A DNA stretch of 64,000 nt, from the NCBI GenBank assembly GCA_036971475.1, contig JBAIZL010000002.1:22137067-22201066 (forward strand), read 5' to 3'. This DNA is from Prosapia bicincta. Lineage: Eukaryota > Arthropoda > Insecta > Hemiptera > Cercopidae. Positions 1-11,269 of the stretch are shown in pieces. The number at the start of each line of letters is the position of its first letter. Positions within the stretch are counted from its first letter, which is position 1. The translations under genes were made by a program, and so were the position numbers. The notes below the pieces were generated by a model, which ran no database searches, was not told the origin of the DNA, and saw only the letters and a list, made by a program, of their open reading frames with translations.

Positions 1-111
1 AGTGCTTTGTTCGGACTGAAGAATTTTATTAAAGTCAACACCTCACCGGGCAGGCCAGACAAGTTTTGGATCAGAATATTGAGTGTGTTAGATCTACATT
101 TAAGTGATAAC

Positions 112-480
112 ATATGACTTCATGCAACAGCTGAATTTATTTCATAGGTTATGTTGTAGAACAAGTGTTTATCATTTATAATATACAGTAGTACTTAACA
201 GAAGTGAAAACGTTTATAACGACGCCTACAAAAACGTATTGGATGAAAATAAACATACAATTTCGCTCAGGCTACGCTCAAAGTGAATTAAATGGTAACA
301 TATGATTTCATAAAACAGCTGAGTTTGTGTTATAGGTTATGTTGTACAACAGCAGCTTTATCACGTAGGTTGTGTTACATTATTTGTTTTACATTATTAA
401 GTAAAAATGTTATAATTTAATTTTGTTATCAGTTAATAAAAATATTAATTTATATTTAAATAAATCTGCCTATAATGATT
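112..480 (+). repeat. CAGCTG-box dispersed repeat, two partial copies
   Basis: Two diverged partial copies (about 112-190 and 290-480) of a family that recurs through the window. The core is CATAAAACAGCTG, then about 35 bases containing TTATAGGTTATGT, then a second box that in better copies reads CAGCTGTTTT, then GTAGGTTATGTTAC and an AT-rich tail with AATAAAAAGTAAC-like sequence. There is no coding capacity. Family membership is seen by eye from copies at 10.4, 14.1, 41.6, 42.3, 50.2 and 52.1 kb; the element class (SINE, MITE or other) is unknown. Confidence 0.6.
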
Positions 481-1119
481 TAAATATAATGGTAATCAAT
501 TATATACATTTTATTGTTAAATGAATATTTTATTCTGTAAATTTTTAAAAGTTCCATGAAGGCTTTCCATTGACTACAATCTTTTATTATTAACTATATT
601 TTATTAAAACCTCTATTTATTATATTCTTTAAATGAAGTACTCATTCTGTTACTCAGTCTTTCTCAATATCTTTGGATTTTATTTTCCTTAAGTGTAAAC
701 AGTAAACATATAATGTAGTACAAAATATGTTTGAAAAAAAACAGAAGATTGTAGTATGATCCATTAATTAGGTTTAGTTTTACATTAGTAACCTACAACA
801 ACAGAGTAATTACTTTTTTTTGCAGAGAACAGCTGATTAGGTGATGTTATTTAACCTTTGCAACAAATCTAGGTTAGGTTATCTCGTAAACGCTTTAAAT
901 ACATTGGCACAGCTGATTGTCACGACCAAAACAGCTGTTACAGTGACAACAAACGATAGAAAAACACTGTATAATTATTTTATTGTGTGTTAGACTAATA
1001 TACAAGGAACGTTGAACGGCTGACCTTTTAATTTTCGTTTACAAACAGTTATAACAGTTGTAACTGTTAACTCGTCATATTTGGCTTAAAATAAGTAATA
1101 ACATTTGTGTTTACAAAAA
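481..1119. other. AT-rich sequence, no gene recognised
   Basis: Unique-looking AT-rich DNA without a convincing open frame. A short stretch around 895-945 again carries two CAGCTG boxes and a GGTTAGGTTAT motif, so it is probably a worn fragment of the dispersed CAGCTG family. Confidence 0.4.
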
Positions 1120-1290
1120 AGACTGTTTTTATGTCATAGCCTAGGTTATGCGGTAGAACAGTTGTTTTAACGCGTAGGTTATGTTACTTTATTTATATTA
1201 ATTATTGAATAAATAGTAACTAAAATAAAATATTAATTTGTTTAGCTAAGTATGAATTGACTTTAAAATATTTTATTTATAATTCCTTTT
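1120..1290 (+). repeat. CAGCTG-family fragment
   Basis: Contains GGTTATGCGGTAGAACAG, TTTTAACGCGTAGGTTATG and TTACTTTATTTATATTAATT in the family order. It is diverged: the CAGCTG boxes are mutated. Confidence 0.5.
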
Positions 1291-1695
1291 CAAGTTTTAA
1301 GGCGATCAGCGTGCCATTTTATTTAAGGCTATTATCCCATACGAATAGATAAGAAAGGATTGTAGGCATATGGGTTGGGTTAAGACAGAGATACAAAACC
1401 CCTATATAACAGGATATATGGGGGATACTAATCCATCATGTGTGCTGAATCACGCCCCTGATATCGACCTACTCTTTAACGGGGTCGTATTGAAGAGTCT
1501 ACTCTCTATTTACGATCGCACTGTGGAGATTTTTACCAAATATTTTCCTATCTCTGTAAATTTAAAGGTTTATTTTATAGTTAAAAAAACCTTGATAAAA
1601 TACAATATCAAGAGCACAGTGGTGCAATATATTGTAATAAAAATATTGGCAGAAAGCCCAATACCACAAAAATATTACAAACTACCTATGATTAA

Positions 1696-1740
1696 ACCCG
1701 TATGTACATTTCGATGACCATGTTATCATCGTCAGAGGGT
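1696..1740 (-). ncRNA. Hammerhead-like motif, unit 1 (degenerate)
   Basis: On the minus strand: CUGACGA (1735-1729), one extra U, stem II GAUAAC/GUCAUC with one mismatch and loop AUG, then GAAA and the self-complementary AUGUACAU. Helix I (ACCCU against CGGGU) has a mismatch at the closing pair, so activity is doubtful. Confidence 0.35.
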
Positions 1741-1817
1741 CCTATTACAAAATTACAATCTAGAATACAATAAATTACAAACTAAACTAACTAATATTAC
1801 AAGCTACCTAAGATTAA

Positions 1818-1844
1818 ACCCTTATGTACATTTCGATGACCATG

Positions 1845-1892
<48 letters not shown>

Positions 1893-1898
1893 GAGGGT
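1818..1898 (-). ncRNA. Hammerhead-like motif, unit 2, with TCA expansion
   Basis: On the minus strand: helix I ACCCU (1898-1894) pairs perfectly with AGGGU (1822-1818). The core is CUGAUGA (1893-1887) and GAAA, with palindromic AUGUACAU as helix III and an AUA cleavage triplet. Stem II is GAUGAC/GUCAUC with loop AUG. About 16 TCA repeats (1845-1892) have grown between the core and stem II, so this copy may fold poorly while the flanking pairing is still intact. Confidence 0.45.
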
Positions 1899-1960
1899 CC
1901 CAGTACAAAATTACAATCTATAATACAGTAATTTACAAGTTAGACTGACTAATAGATTAA

Positions 1961-2004
1961 ACCATTATGTACATTTCGATGACCATGTCATCATCATCAG
2001 ACGG
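1961..2004 (-). ncRNA. Hammerhead-like motif, unit 3
   Basis: On the minus strand: CUGAUGA (2000-1994), one extra U, a perfect 6-bp stem II GAUGAC/GUCAUC (1992-1987 with 1983-1978, loop AUG), GAAA (1977-1974), then AUGUACAU and A. Helix I is weak in this copy. It shows the unexpanded form of the motif in the 1818-1898 unit. Confidence 0.4.
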
Positions 2005-2010
2005 GCTTGT

Positions 2011-2999
2011 TACAAAATAACATTCTAGAACACAATAAGTTACAAACTATACTGAATATTTTTATTGTAAACAATCCTTAAATAAAATAAAAATAATATA
2101 TATTTAGTGATTAAAACTTTAGAAGTATCCTAAGTGGTGAAATCATGTGTGGAGACAACATATTGGTTATAGCATGTGTTACCAGATGAGAGAGGGGGGG
2201 GGGGAGAGGGACAACGAGCTAAACGCCACGAGCTACCAGATAAGAAGCTAATCAATATTCCGTATTATGCAGAGCAATGTACATATTCTTAACGTAATTA
2301 AGCATCACAATTTGATACCAAGATTTTATCACGTCCGATGCTACTAATTATATTTAATTACATAAAACACACTCAAGGCCTATATACAGCCAAGTCATCC
2401 AATTAGGGCGAAGTCAGCTGGCCGCGTTTTATATTAATACTGTATTACTTGTTTTCACATCATTTATACATGGACGCGGTGAGTTAATTTCGGTGGCCAA
2501 GCAAGGCGGTGGTAATGCTGAATTAATTCTGAACCGGGTGTGGTTCTCAGGGTTGCGTTGTGCGTATGGTGATGAGGCGGGCGAAGTGTGAAGCATTGTT
2601 GCTCAGGAGAGGAAAACAGAGTGAGTAAAACGATACCGACAATGATAGAAAAGAGGAAGAGAACTGATAAATATTGAATGAAAGTACTATGAACGAAGAA
2701 ATAATCGAAGCGCCGGAAAGTACGTGCGATAAACTGAAAAACATTTCGAACAAATAAAACATAGAACTGAACAATTAGTTTTTACAGTGGATAGCATTTA
2801 ATGCAAAACGTTAAATAAATGCCATAAGGTAAATCACTTTAAGAAAGAAATTGTATCACATGAATAAAAAATTAACAATAATGCGTGAACACCAGATGAA
2901 GAATCATGAATAAAGAGAATGAAACCTTGGATATTAAAAGTTACAATACAATACGAAAGAGATAATAGGACAGTAGGAAAATTTCTGTCACCTTCGACA
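2011..2999. other. No gene recognised
   Basis: Mixed unique sequence. A G-run (about 2193-2206) sits within a purine tract. Open frames on the minus strand at 2547-2774 and 2834-3079 have low-complexity translations and no recognisable domain. Confidence 0.4.
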
Positions 3000-3905
3000 G
3001 TAATGTAACAGGAAGACGTATTTAGTAACGTGTGATGTACTGGACACGAATTATTTGCAAGTTTAAAAGGAAGAAGCATTAAGTAATCTCAATGTAACAG
3101 GAGGAAGCACACAGTAGTCTTCGATGTAAAGGAGAAGAATTATGTGTTAATGTAACAGGAGGAAGCATTCAGTAATCTCCGTTCTAATGTAGAGGAACTA
3201 TTTGCAAGTTTAAAAGGAAGAAGCATTAAGTAATCTCAATGTAACAGGAAGAAGAACACAGTAGTCTTCGATGTAAAGGAGAAGAATTATGTGTTAAATG
3301 TAACAGGAGGAAGCATTCAGTAATCTCCGTTCTAATGTAGAGGAATTATTTGCAAGTTTAAAAGAAAGAAGCATTAAGTAATCTCAATGTAACAGGAGGA
3401 AGCACACAGTAGTCTTCGATGTAAAGGAGAAGAATTATGTGTTAATGTAACAGGAGGAAGCATTCAGTAATCTCCGTTCTAATGTAGAGGAATTATTTGA
3501 AAATGCAACACAAGAAAGCAATCAGTAATCTTGGTTGTAAAGGAGAGAAATGATGTGCAAATGTAACAGGAGGAAGCATTCAGTAGTCTTCGTTGTAATT
3601 GAGAGGATATATCTGCAAATGTAACAGGAGGAAGCATTCAGTCATCTTCGTTGTAATGGAGAGGAATTATATGCAAATGTAACAGGAGGAAGTTTTCAGT
3701 AATTTTCTTTGTAATGAAGAGGATATATCTGCAAATGTAACAGGAGGGAGAATTCAGTAATCTTCGTTGTAATGTAGTGGAAGTATCTGGAAATGTAACA
3801 GGAGGAAGTATTTAGTAATCTTCATTGTAGCCTAATGGAGAGGAATCGCCTGCAAATGTAACAAGAGGAAGTATTCAGGAAATTTTCATGTACTGGACAG
3901 GAATT
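3000..3905. repeat. Minisatellite of about 60 bp with a 148-bp higher-order start
   Basis: The basic unit is AATGTAACAGGAGGAAGCAT, then TCAGTAATCTTCGTTGTAAT, then GGAGAGGAATTATCTGC (shown in pieces). In 3050-3490 a composite period of about 148 bp is visible, since GTTTAAAAG recurs at 3061, 3208 and 3356. After 3490 simple units of about 60 bp continue and decay. The array is purine-rich on the plus strand. Confidence 0.8.
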
Positions 3906-3959
3906 ACTTGAATGTTTTGTGACATTATATGGTAGTTAGTAACTAGTGATGTACTGAGT

Positions 3960-4150
3960 AGGAATTACTTTTGTATGATATGAGGAGACATTCAGTAACC
4001 AGAGGAAGTTTCTAGTAAGCAACAACTTTTGTATGATACGAGGAGACATTCAGTAACCAGCGGAAGTTTCTAGTAAGCAACAACTTTTGTATGATACGAG
4101 GAGACATTCAGTAACCAGCGGAAGTTTCTAGTAAGCAACAACTTTTAAAT
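3960..4150. repeat. Tandem repeat, 58 bp, three copies
   Basis: Three nearly identical units containing AACTTTTGTATGATACGAGG, AGACATTCAGTAACCAG and GGAAGTTTCTAGTAAGCAAC. It directly continues the neighbouring purine-rich array and may derive from it, as both keep the CATTCAGTAA word. Confidence 0.8.
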
Positions 4151-5350
4151 GTTAGATTAGGGAACCCTTAGTAGGGTGCTTTTAGTAATCCACCCCCCTA
4201 AAAAAATTTAATGTTTGATAATTTTTTAAATTAATAATTTTATCACCCCCAATACTTTGTCCAACACAAGCGTATCAGTGATTCCGCAAATAATCCAACG
4301 TTTGGACACCCCCCTTTCGGAATTAAACATGTAAATAGGAACAAACGTTGTTTTTCCCACCTTGCTTCGTTAGCGAAGTAGCCGTGCTTTCCGATACATA
4401 TTCATGTATGCTAATCTGCGATCCGGTGACCTTTGCACCGAGGCTATCAGCTGTACATATAATATAAACATTCGGGCCGACGGATGCCTGTCTTTCTTGA
4501 GGGGGTGGGTAAGCGTGCGGAAAGACTTTCCGAAGGGTGGCTTACGTGAGTATATTCTATTGCTTTGATCTTCTACTTTTGTCATTACAGGGCAAAACAG
4601 AAAAATGTATAAAAAGATAAAGTTTACTGTTATAGGGTAATAATTTTTTTTTTTTTTAATTGGACGGTTCGCGTTTCTCACATAGGCCAGTGTGTTTCTG
4701 TGAAAGGTTGTAAGAAGAAAGAAAGATAATAAAAAGAAGAAGCGTAATGACCAGCCCGACTCTTACCACTAAGCCTCTCAAGTTATGACGTAGTCTCTCG
4801 ACTCTTACCACTAAGAATTTGTCAGTCAAGCATTTGTATCAACGTCCCCTCGAATCCATTATTAAACTCGTAACTCCCGCCCGTGTACAAGAGTCAGGCC
4901 TAGACAGGGGGTTTGGGATCACGACCCTTGGTACCAGTATATAAGAGTCTCAAACCTTACTGCAAGGCCTGGACTAGTGATCGGTCCACCCTTGGGATGA
5001 GACAAACTCCAACCAGACACTATGGTTTCGACCGGTTTTCCGGAACTACTTTACTTTTCTCACAGAAGAACCCCGAATGGGAAACTAGAAGTGCTTTGAG
5101 AAATATTCTTGTCACTTCTGTTTTTTCATTTCAAACCGCCTGATTTGAAAAAAGTTATGACGCGAGTCCAGCCCTTCTTCATTTTAACTCCCCTAAATGC
5201 CACTTCCTCGACATGGTATTCCAATATAGCACGTTTAAACTGTCTAAAATTATTGTTTTGTTTATAGTTTCCAAGGGATCACTTATTGTGAGTTAGTATC
5301 TAAGAAAAGTAAGAACGGATGTAAATACAGTTAACATTAAGGATGGGAAC
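4151..5350. other. Unique sequence, no gene recognised
   Basis: Not obviously repetitive and more GC-balanced than its surroundings. Open frames at 4370-4681 (minus) and 4913-5143 (plus) show no recognisable domain. Inferred svp first-intron DNA. A candidate nuclear receptor DR1 site is annotated separately. Confidence 0.35.
4427..4439 (-). promoter_or_regulatory. Candidate DR1 nuclear-receptor site
   Basis: TGACCTTTGCACC on the plus strand reads GGTGCAAAGGTCA on the minus, two AGGTCA-like half-sites spaced by one base. This is the DR1 layout bound by COUP-TF, HNF4 and RXR family receptors. Its position in the presumed first intron of svp makes autoregulation possible, but one 13-base match in 64 kb is weak evidence. 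Confidence 0.25.
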
Positions 5351-5354
5351 ATAA

Positions 5355-5445
5355 AACCCCCTGGTGCAGCGTACAGGGTACAGGGTGCAGAGTGCAAGTT
5401 GCAGAGTGTAAGTACATGGTACAGGGCACAGGGTGCAGGGCAGAT
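5355..5445. repeat. Low-complexity GTACAGGGTGCAG-type tract
   Basis: Degenerate short repeat of CAGGGTACAGGGTGCAGAG type, about 10-13 bases per unit. Confidence 0.6.
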
Positions 5446-5526
5446 ATTATGGCACCACGTGAGCAGGGTCGCTTACGTGAAGTTTAAAGTCTCCCTACTT
5501 TGGTCATACTGAATTATCTACCCAAT

Positions 5527-5715
5527 TCAGCTCCTTGTTAAAAGCGAATAAGGAAGGGTGCATGGAATTAGATTGGGATAAGAAAAAAAGCCATAATGAT
5601 CCCCTGGTACTGGACATTTATCCGTGATTCTGATCTCCTGGTACTGGCAAACTATGCAGATCTTCTGATCTCCTCGCAACCTATGCAAGGTAGAGTCGTT
5701 AACTGAAGTAGACAT
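5527..5715. other. Short open frame, not supported as a gene
   Basis: A 62-codon minus-strand frame spans an internal near-duplication: GATCTCCTGGTACTGG and GATCCCCTGGTACTGG occur close together. No domain is recognised. Confidence 0.2.
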
Positions 5716-5898
5716 GTTTTGAACGGGTGTGAAGATAGGTGTCTACCCTCTTCCCCGATACAGTTGTTCATATCACTATAAGCTTACAGGAAAAGATAAA
5801 AAATTTGTCGAGGGGTTGTCTTTAAAGGAAACTTCTATTGAAGGAATGTCGAATTGTGCAGGAAAAATATAAGGGTAGAAATGGGTAATAGAAATAAA

Positions 5899-5925
5899 AT
5901 GTGTGTGTGTGTGTGTTAAAGGGAG

Positions 5926-5970
<45 letters not shown>

Positions 5971-6055
5971 AAGAGAAAAAGAGAGGGGGAGGGGAGGAGG
6001 AGGGGAGAGAGGGAGCGAGAGGGGAGGGGAGGTGGAGGGAGAGAGAGAGGAAAGG
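5899..6055. repeat. Compound (GT)n-(GA)n microsatellite
   Basis: A short GT run, then a long GA run that decays into GGGGAGGAGG-type purine sequence. The plus-strand arginine/glutamate frame over it is a repeat artefact. Confidence 0.95.
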
Positions 6056-7104
6056 AATATAAAAACTTTTACTTTGGGGGTTAGCCTAATGCTCTTCAGA
6101 AATGGTCTATGGTAGTCAGTAAACTAAGAAGGTACATATATTGAAATATAAAATAAATATATATTAAAATATTTAGGTATATGACGACACGAAAACGAAA
6201 AATTATTAAATAAAACTATTAGAATTTATTTCGTATAAGTTTTGTAATGTGTTAAAGATTATTTTGTTGTTTTTAGTCACTGGGTATAGTGTTTGTTTGT
6301 AGAATAAAATAACCTTTACGCCATTCCAGTGACCTTTACGCCGGGTCCAGGGGTCCGGATCACCCCTAAATAATTTATGGCTACGCTACTGTGCATTACA
6401 GTGTTTCTAAAACTTTTCCCCCGTATATTTCAGCTTGAGGTAAATGGATTTGCCTCAGGTAGGACTAATAAAACACCAAAACCAACCCTTTGAATGTAAA
6501 TAGCTGTTAACCCTGAGTGTAAACAGGTGCATTATTGTGGCACATAAAAGGGGTAACAGGTACGGCAGAAGAGGGTGCCACCCTTGGCTACTTATTGTAC
6601 CCTCGAGCTTAAAAAATTGGCTTGCGCAGACGGTCGGTAAATAATAAGTCTCTGAAAATTGGATCTTGGTGTTTTTTGAGTATATAGGCCTACTGGAAGA
6701 GACTGTTAAGAGCATAAAAATAACTTTATAATCTCCAGTCTTAAAGCTATAATATAAAATTGTCCGATATCTTAAAATGGCTAGCTTTACAACCAATGTT
6801 TTAATTTCGTTTTCATTTTATGTACTTAAACCTAGTTTTACGGATTTTAGTTTGTACTATCGTTAACGTTTACCAACACGGGGTAGAAACCTTCTTTACT
6901 CTTTAAAATTATCCTTTCACACCATTCTTTAAAAATAACACGTTGGATGAAAAGAGCTTGAAAATTTAATTTTAAAGAGTATTTTCATACTTTGATTAAA
7001 ATTTTTAGTTATTGTATTTTGGAAACCCTATCATTTTCAAGGGTTTCCGAAATATGACCGTAAATTTCTAGAGTTTGATTTAGTTGGTAAAAAAAGGTTT
7101 TTCT

Positions 7105-7105
<1 letters not shown>
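6056..7105. other. AT-rich unique sequence, no gene recognised
   Basis: No convincing coding potential. At about 6331-6343 TGACCTTTACGCC resembles a DR1 nuclear-receptor element but is weaker than the site at 4427. Confidence 0.35.
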
Positions 7106-7106
<1 letters not shown>

Positions 7107-7154
<48 letters not shown>

Positions 7155-7232
7155 TATTATATATACATTATTATATTATTATATATATATTATTATATAA
7201 TATTATATATATATATAATATATATAAATATA

Positions 7233-7280
<48 letters not shown>
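7107..7280. repeat. (AT)n microsatellite with interruptions
   Basis: Alternating AT with ATTATTATAT interruptions. It abuts the foldback element on its right. Confidence 0.95.
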
Positions 7281-7551
7281 CAACTCAGGTTATTAAAATA
7301 CAAGATTTATTAATTTTTATTCAAATCTTTTCTTTTATAAGCAGTAGCAACATCATCAGGAATTAATAATACAATAATCCAAAATGTAAAACATGTGTTA
7401 AATTAGAAATAGCATTGTTGCCAAATTTATATAAATTGCCGAGATTATCTTTATACCGTAACATTGCCTGATGATGGTATTGTTTATCGATGAAAAGCTT
7501 TGACTACAAATTAGTAAATAACTTTTGTATTTGAATAACCTCAGTTGTTTT
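7281..7551. mobile_element. Foldback element with central CTGATGATG motif
   Basis: The ends are inverted repeats: AACAACTCAGGTTATT at 7281 and its near-complement AATAACCTCAGTTGTT ending at about 7551, with the match continuing into ATACAA. Inside, CATCATCAGG (about 7361) and CCTGATGATGG (about 7467) are also inverted relative to each other. On the plus strand CUGAUGA (7468-7474) is followed by a possible weak stem and GAAAAGCUUUGAC, a degenerate relative of the hammerhead-like motifs elsewhere. Simple repeats flank both sides. Confidence 0.5.
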
Positions 7552-7599
7552 TGATTATATACAATACAACATAACACACACAGACACTCACTCATACTC

Positions 7600-7715
<116 letters not shown>

Positions 7716-8865
7716 ATTATTAATATTATAGACTTGTATATAGGATAACCTCGTATATATTTTGAGCTCGTAGTACATATCAATTATTTTTTTCTCTGTA
7801 TTCGGTGCGCGTAGAACTCTGTATATTGGAAAACCTTATTAAGATTTAGATAAATTTACTTTTCTGTAAATTTTTTACTTATGATATAATTGCACATATT
7901 TTGGAAATGATCGAAACATACTATTGTCAATGGATAATTTAATTAATTAATTCCCTATTAAATATAAAGGGAAACAAATCTCAATGTACCGACAACGTAC
8001 GAAGTTCCCTCAGTTGATAATTACTCCGGCAGGATCGATTTACTATTTCGTGCTAAAGGTGACTAATTAGTGTAACCACTAAACTGGCCGTGTTGGCATA
8101 TAAGGATTGTGCGTACTGATGCGTGTGTAACTTCCCTAACCAACCGTTTCCTAATCATGTGACCTATACACAACTATTTGGCTAAAAAGGAAATACCAAG
8201 CCGTAAAATCCATTGCTATTGGTAGGAATCGAACGCAGGACCTTAGAATTTCACCACGTTCACGGGGTTTTCGGTTACGGAACGCACGTGTACAAGATAA
8301 CAGCACATAAGAAAGTGACGCAATTTTTCGCAACATTTATTACACTTCTGCGCATGCGCGATAATTCTTGCCCAAACTTGACTTTATGAATAATTTCTGT
8401 GGGAACCGGTTCCGTCATATTTCACGACAACCCTCGGCGTCCCTGTCCGAGGGACAAAACTGACCATGGGAAAATAAGTTTCCGTAAATATGTAAAACCG
8501 AGCTTAGCGAGGGGTGAAACCGGTTGCGGCCGGGTGGTTCGCGCAACGACGCGGGACATTTCCTTGATTCGATTTGTTGCGAACAATAGAAATAGCAGAG
8601 AATTCGTTAAAACCTTTTATATGGAGATTCTGTGATTCTTCACGCTACAAGAGCAACTCAAGATCCCAATATGTAACCGCTCTAGAATTACTAAATCTAA
8701 ACTATTTTCCACAAAATTTTACTTAACTTTCACTTACAATTTTTATGAGTGATTTCTTATTTTACAATTCTTGTTTTAATTAAACTGATTTTTATTGGTT
8801 CAAAAACACCTCTGTTCACAATTAGGAGACATATTTCATAGCTAATTACTAAATAACATCATGTC
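7716..8865. other. Unique sequence, no gene recognised
   Basis: Balanced composition around 8000-8640 but no recognised domain. On the minus strand at about 8215-8245, GCGTTCGATTCCTACC resembles a tRNA B box; no paired A box or cloverleaf was found, so at most it is a SINE remnant. Confidence 0.3.
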
Positions 8866-8869
8866 TCAG

Positions 8870-9545
8870 CTTCTCCTCCGCGTTACGGGTGACTGATCCT
8901 TATCCTCCCTCCACTCTCTGCGTCTCCCCCGCCTTACAGGTGACTGATCCTTATCCTACCTCCTTTCTCTGCATCTCCTCCGCGTCACGGGTGACTGTCC
9001 TTATCCTCCCTCTTCTCTCTGCGTCTCCTCCGCGTTACGGGGGACTGTCCTTATCCTCCCTCCTCTCTCTGCGTCTCCTCCTAGTTACCGGTGACTGATC
9101 CTCATCCTCCCTCCTCTCTCTGCGTCTCCTCCGCCTTACGGATGACTGATCCTTATCCTCCCTCCCTCTCTGCGTCTCCTCCGCCTTACGCGTGACTGAT
9201 CCTTATCCTCCCTCCTCTCTCTGCGTCTCCTCCGCGTTACCGGTGACTGATCCTTATCCTCCCTCCCTCTCTGCGTCTCCTCCGCGTTACGGGTGACTGA
9301 TCCTCATCCTCCCTCCTCTCTCTGCGTCTCCTCCGCGTTACGGGTGTCTGATCCTTATCCTCCCTCCCTCTCTGCGTCTCCTCCTCGTTACGGGTGACTG
9401 ATCCTCATCCTCCCTCCTCTCTGCGTCTCCTCCGCGTTACGGGTGACTGATCCTCATCCTCCCTCCTCTCTCTGCGTCTCCTCCGCGTTACGGGTGACTG
9501 ATCCTTATCCTCCCTTCTCTCTCGGCGTTTCCTCCGGATTACGGG
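8870..9545. repeat. GC-rich minisatellite, about 49-51 bp, about 13 copies
   Basis: The unit combines TCTGCGTCTCCTCCGCGTTA, CGGGTGACTGATCCTTATCC and TCCCTCCTCTC. Copies vary by CTC insertion/deletion. Several units are 51 bp, a multiple of three, so a frame (VTDPYPP-type) stays open across some of them; this is not evidence of a gene. Confidence 0.92.
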
Positions 9546-10425
9546 TGACTGATCCTTATTGTCTTCGTTCTCCATCTCCTTGCTAACTTGTAAATTAGAT
9601 TAGAAAATTATCTAAGCATAGCCTCCTTCACGAAGTGAAGACCAAAACAGGTGTTAAAAATAACCGCCATGCTTTCCACCATGTAGGATATCATGTAGAT
9701 AAATGTCATTTTCGTATTGTTACAATTTTGGTATGAATTTCCAAATCATAAATCACGTTTTACCGATTTACTTATATGTAAAATTTTATATTCTGATCTG
9801 ATAACAAATTATACTTCGAAAATTTGTCCCTTGTTTTAATTTATTCAAAACAGAAATATGAATGTTGACGAAGATTAACAAATAGTACTGGTCTACCTTT
9901 GTAGTATCACCTCTGCGAGCTGTGATATATGACGTACGTTATTTTACGTCACTAGTAAACCATTAAGGACTAATAGCCCCAATAACGCTCATTTATCGTG
10001 TTGCTAGAGCTGAGTAGATTGCTAACTGGTTAGTGACGTAAATATCTTCTTTCGCCGGATCCCACAGGCAAAATAGTTAGCGGCAGACTATAAAACCATT
10101 GGGATTTTTTTTTATTAAAAGATGCCTTTTGTGATAAATTTATTATTTTAATACTGGTACATTATCAGACCCAAAAATCAAATTTCATGCATTAACCCCC
10201 GTTCTTTGGTTTCGTACAAATGTTTACACAACAATCTGCATTGAGCTAAGCTTAACGTTGTCCAAAACTTACGCAAAAAGACGAACAATATTCAAACAGG
10301 CTTGTAGATCAACAATGTGTACACTTTTTAAGTAAAAAAAAATAAAAACAATAACTTGTTACAATAACAAGCATGTATGAACTACGAATTATATTAAAAT
10401 ATAATAATAATAATTAAAAAAAAGT
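9546..10425. other. AT-rich unique sequence, no gene recognised
   Basis: No domain, RNA gene or clear repeat seen. Confidence 0.35.
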
Positions 10426-10427
10426 TA

Positions 10428-10800
10428 ATTTCTACTTAGGTTAACAAAGACAAATTTTATTTTAGTTAATTTGTATTAAATAATTACAAATAATATAAAT
10501 AAAGTAACATAATACGTTATAACAGCTGCTCTACCACATAACATAAAATTAGTTATACTTATAAAATCGTATGTTACCAACTATTTTAAACCAAATGGGA
10601 CGAAATAACTACATTGCATACCTTACCCCTTTTGTGAAAAGTTTTCTCCCATATAAAGCTATAATTATTTTATTAAATTTATTTAATGACAATATTTGAA
10701 AAAAACTGTGTTATTATTAAGTATCATCCACTACGACGTAAAAAAATTTATTGGAACTTGAGTGGTTGAATGGAAAGATTTTATTATTGACTGAAAATTT
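10428..10800 (-). repeat. CAGCTG-family dispersed repeat
   Basis: A long copy in reverse orientation. It carries AACAGCTGCTCTACCACATA, GGGACGAAATAACTAC, TTGCATACCTTACCCCTTTT, GTGAAAAGTTTTCTCCCATA and ends in GAACTTGAGTGGTTGAATGG. The order is the reverse complement of the copy at 41.6 kb. Confidence 0.65.
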
Positions 10801-11269
10801 GAACAAAATATATATATATGGGGAAAGAGTGAACTAATAGTATGAATAGAAAAAAAATAGAATATGGCGGTCGACAGAAGTGAACACTGCATTTTAATAA
10901 TGTAATTAACAGAATCTAATTAATGTAGCTAATAATAAGAATGTAGCCGATAGAAAACCTTTAATAAATGTTAAAAATTGGTAAAAGTTAAATATTTATT
11001 TAGGTTTATTTGAAATCGGTTCTTAATATGCTTAAAATACGGATTAAGTTTTGTTAGTTAATTTTTTAGTTTTCTTTAGGTATATTGAATTGATTATGAT
11101 TAGATTTATTTTAATATAAATTAATATATTTGTTAACTGATAAAATATTGATGGATAACATTTTAACGAATATAAAGTAACATACGCGTTAAAACAGCTG
11201 TTCCAGAGCATAAAACCAGCTGTTGTTTATGTTTAATATAAGCTGAAATAATTGTATAGAGCGCATGTA
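10801..11269. other. AT-rich sequence with a short CAGCTG-family fragment
   Basis: At about 11175-11230 TACGCGTTAAAACAGCTGTT is followed by ACCAGCTGTTG, a small fragment of the dispersed family. Nothing else is recognised. Confidence 0.4.

Larger units (their letters stand above)
1696..2004 (-). repeat. Tandem array of hammerhead-like units, period about 122 bp
   Basis: Three head-to-tail units share TTAAACC, ATGTACATTTCGATGACCATG, a run of TCATCA, CAG, then TTACAAAATTACAATCTAGAATACA and TACAAACTA. The unit-to-unit distance is about 122 bases, plus the expanded TCA run in the second. On the minus strand each unit carries a hammerhead-like core, annotated separately. Retrozymes, small tandem repeats with type I hammerheads described in plants and animals, have this general organisation; assigning these repeats to them is inference. 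Confidence 0.6.

Noticed and set aside
1370..1717. 115-codon plus-strand open frame
   Set aside because: No recognisable domain, and its end runs into the hammerhead-like repeat array on the other strand.
5903..6115. Arg/Glu-rich frame
   Set aside because: Translation of a GA microsatellite.
8215..8245. tRNA gene on the minus strand
   Set aside because: Only a B-box-like word; no cloverleaf.
8889..9098. VTDPYPP-type repeated frame
   Set aside because: Kept open only because units of the minisatellite are multiples of three.
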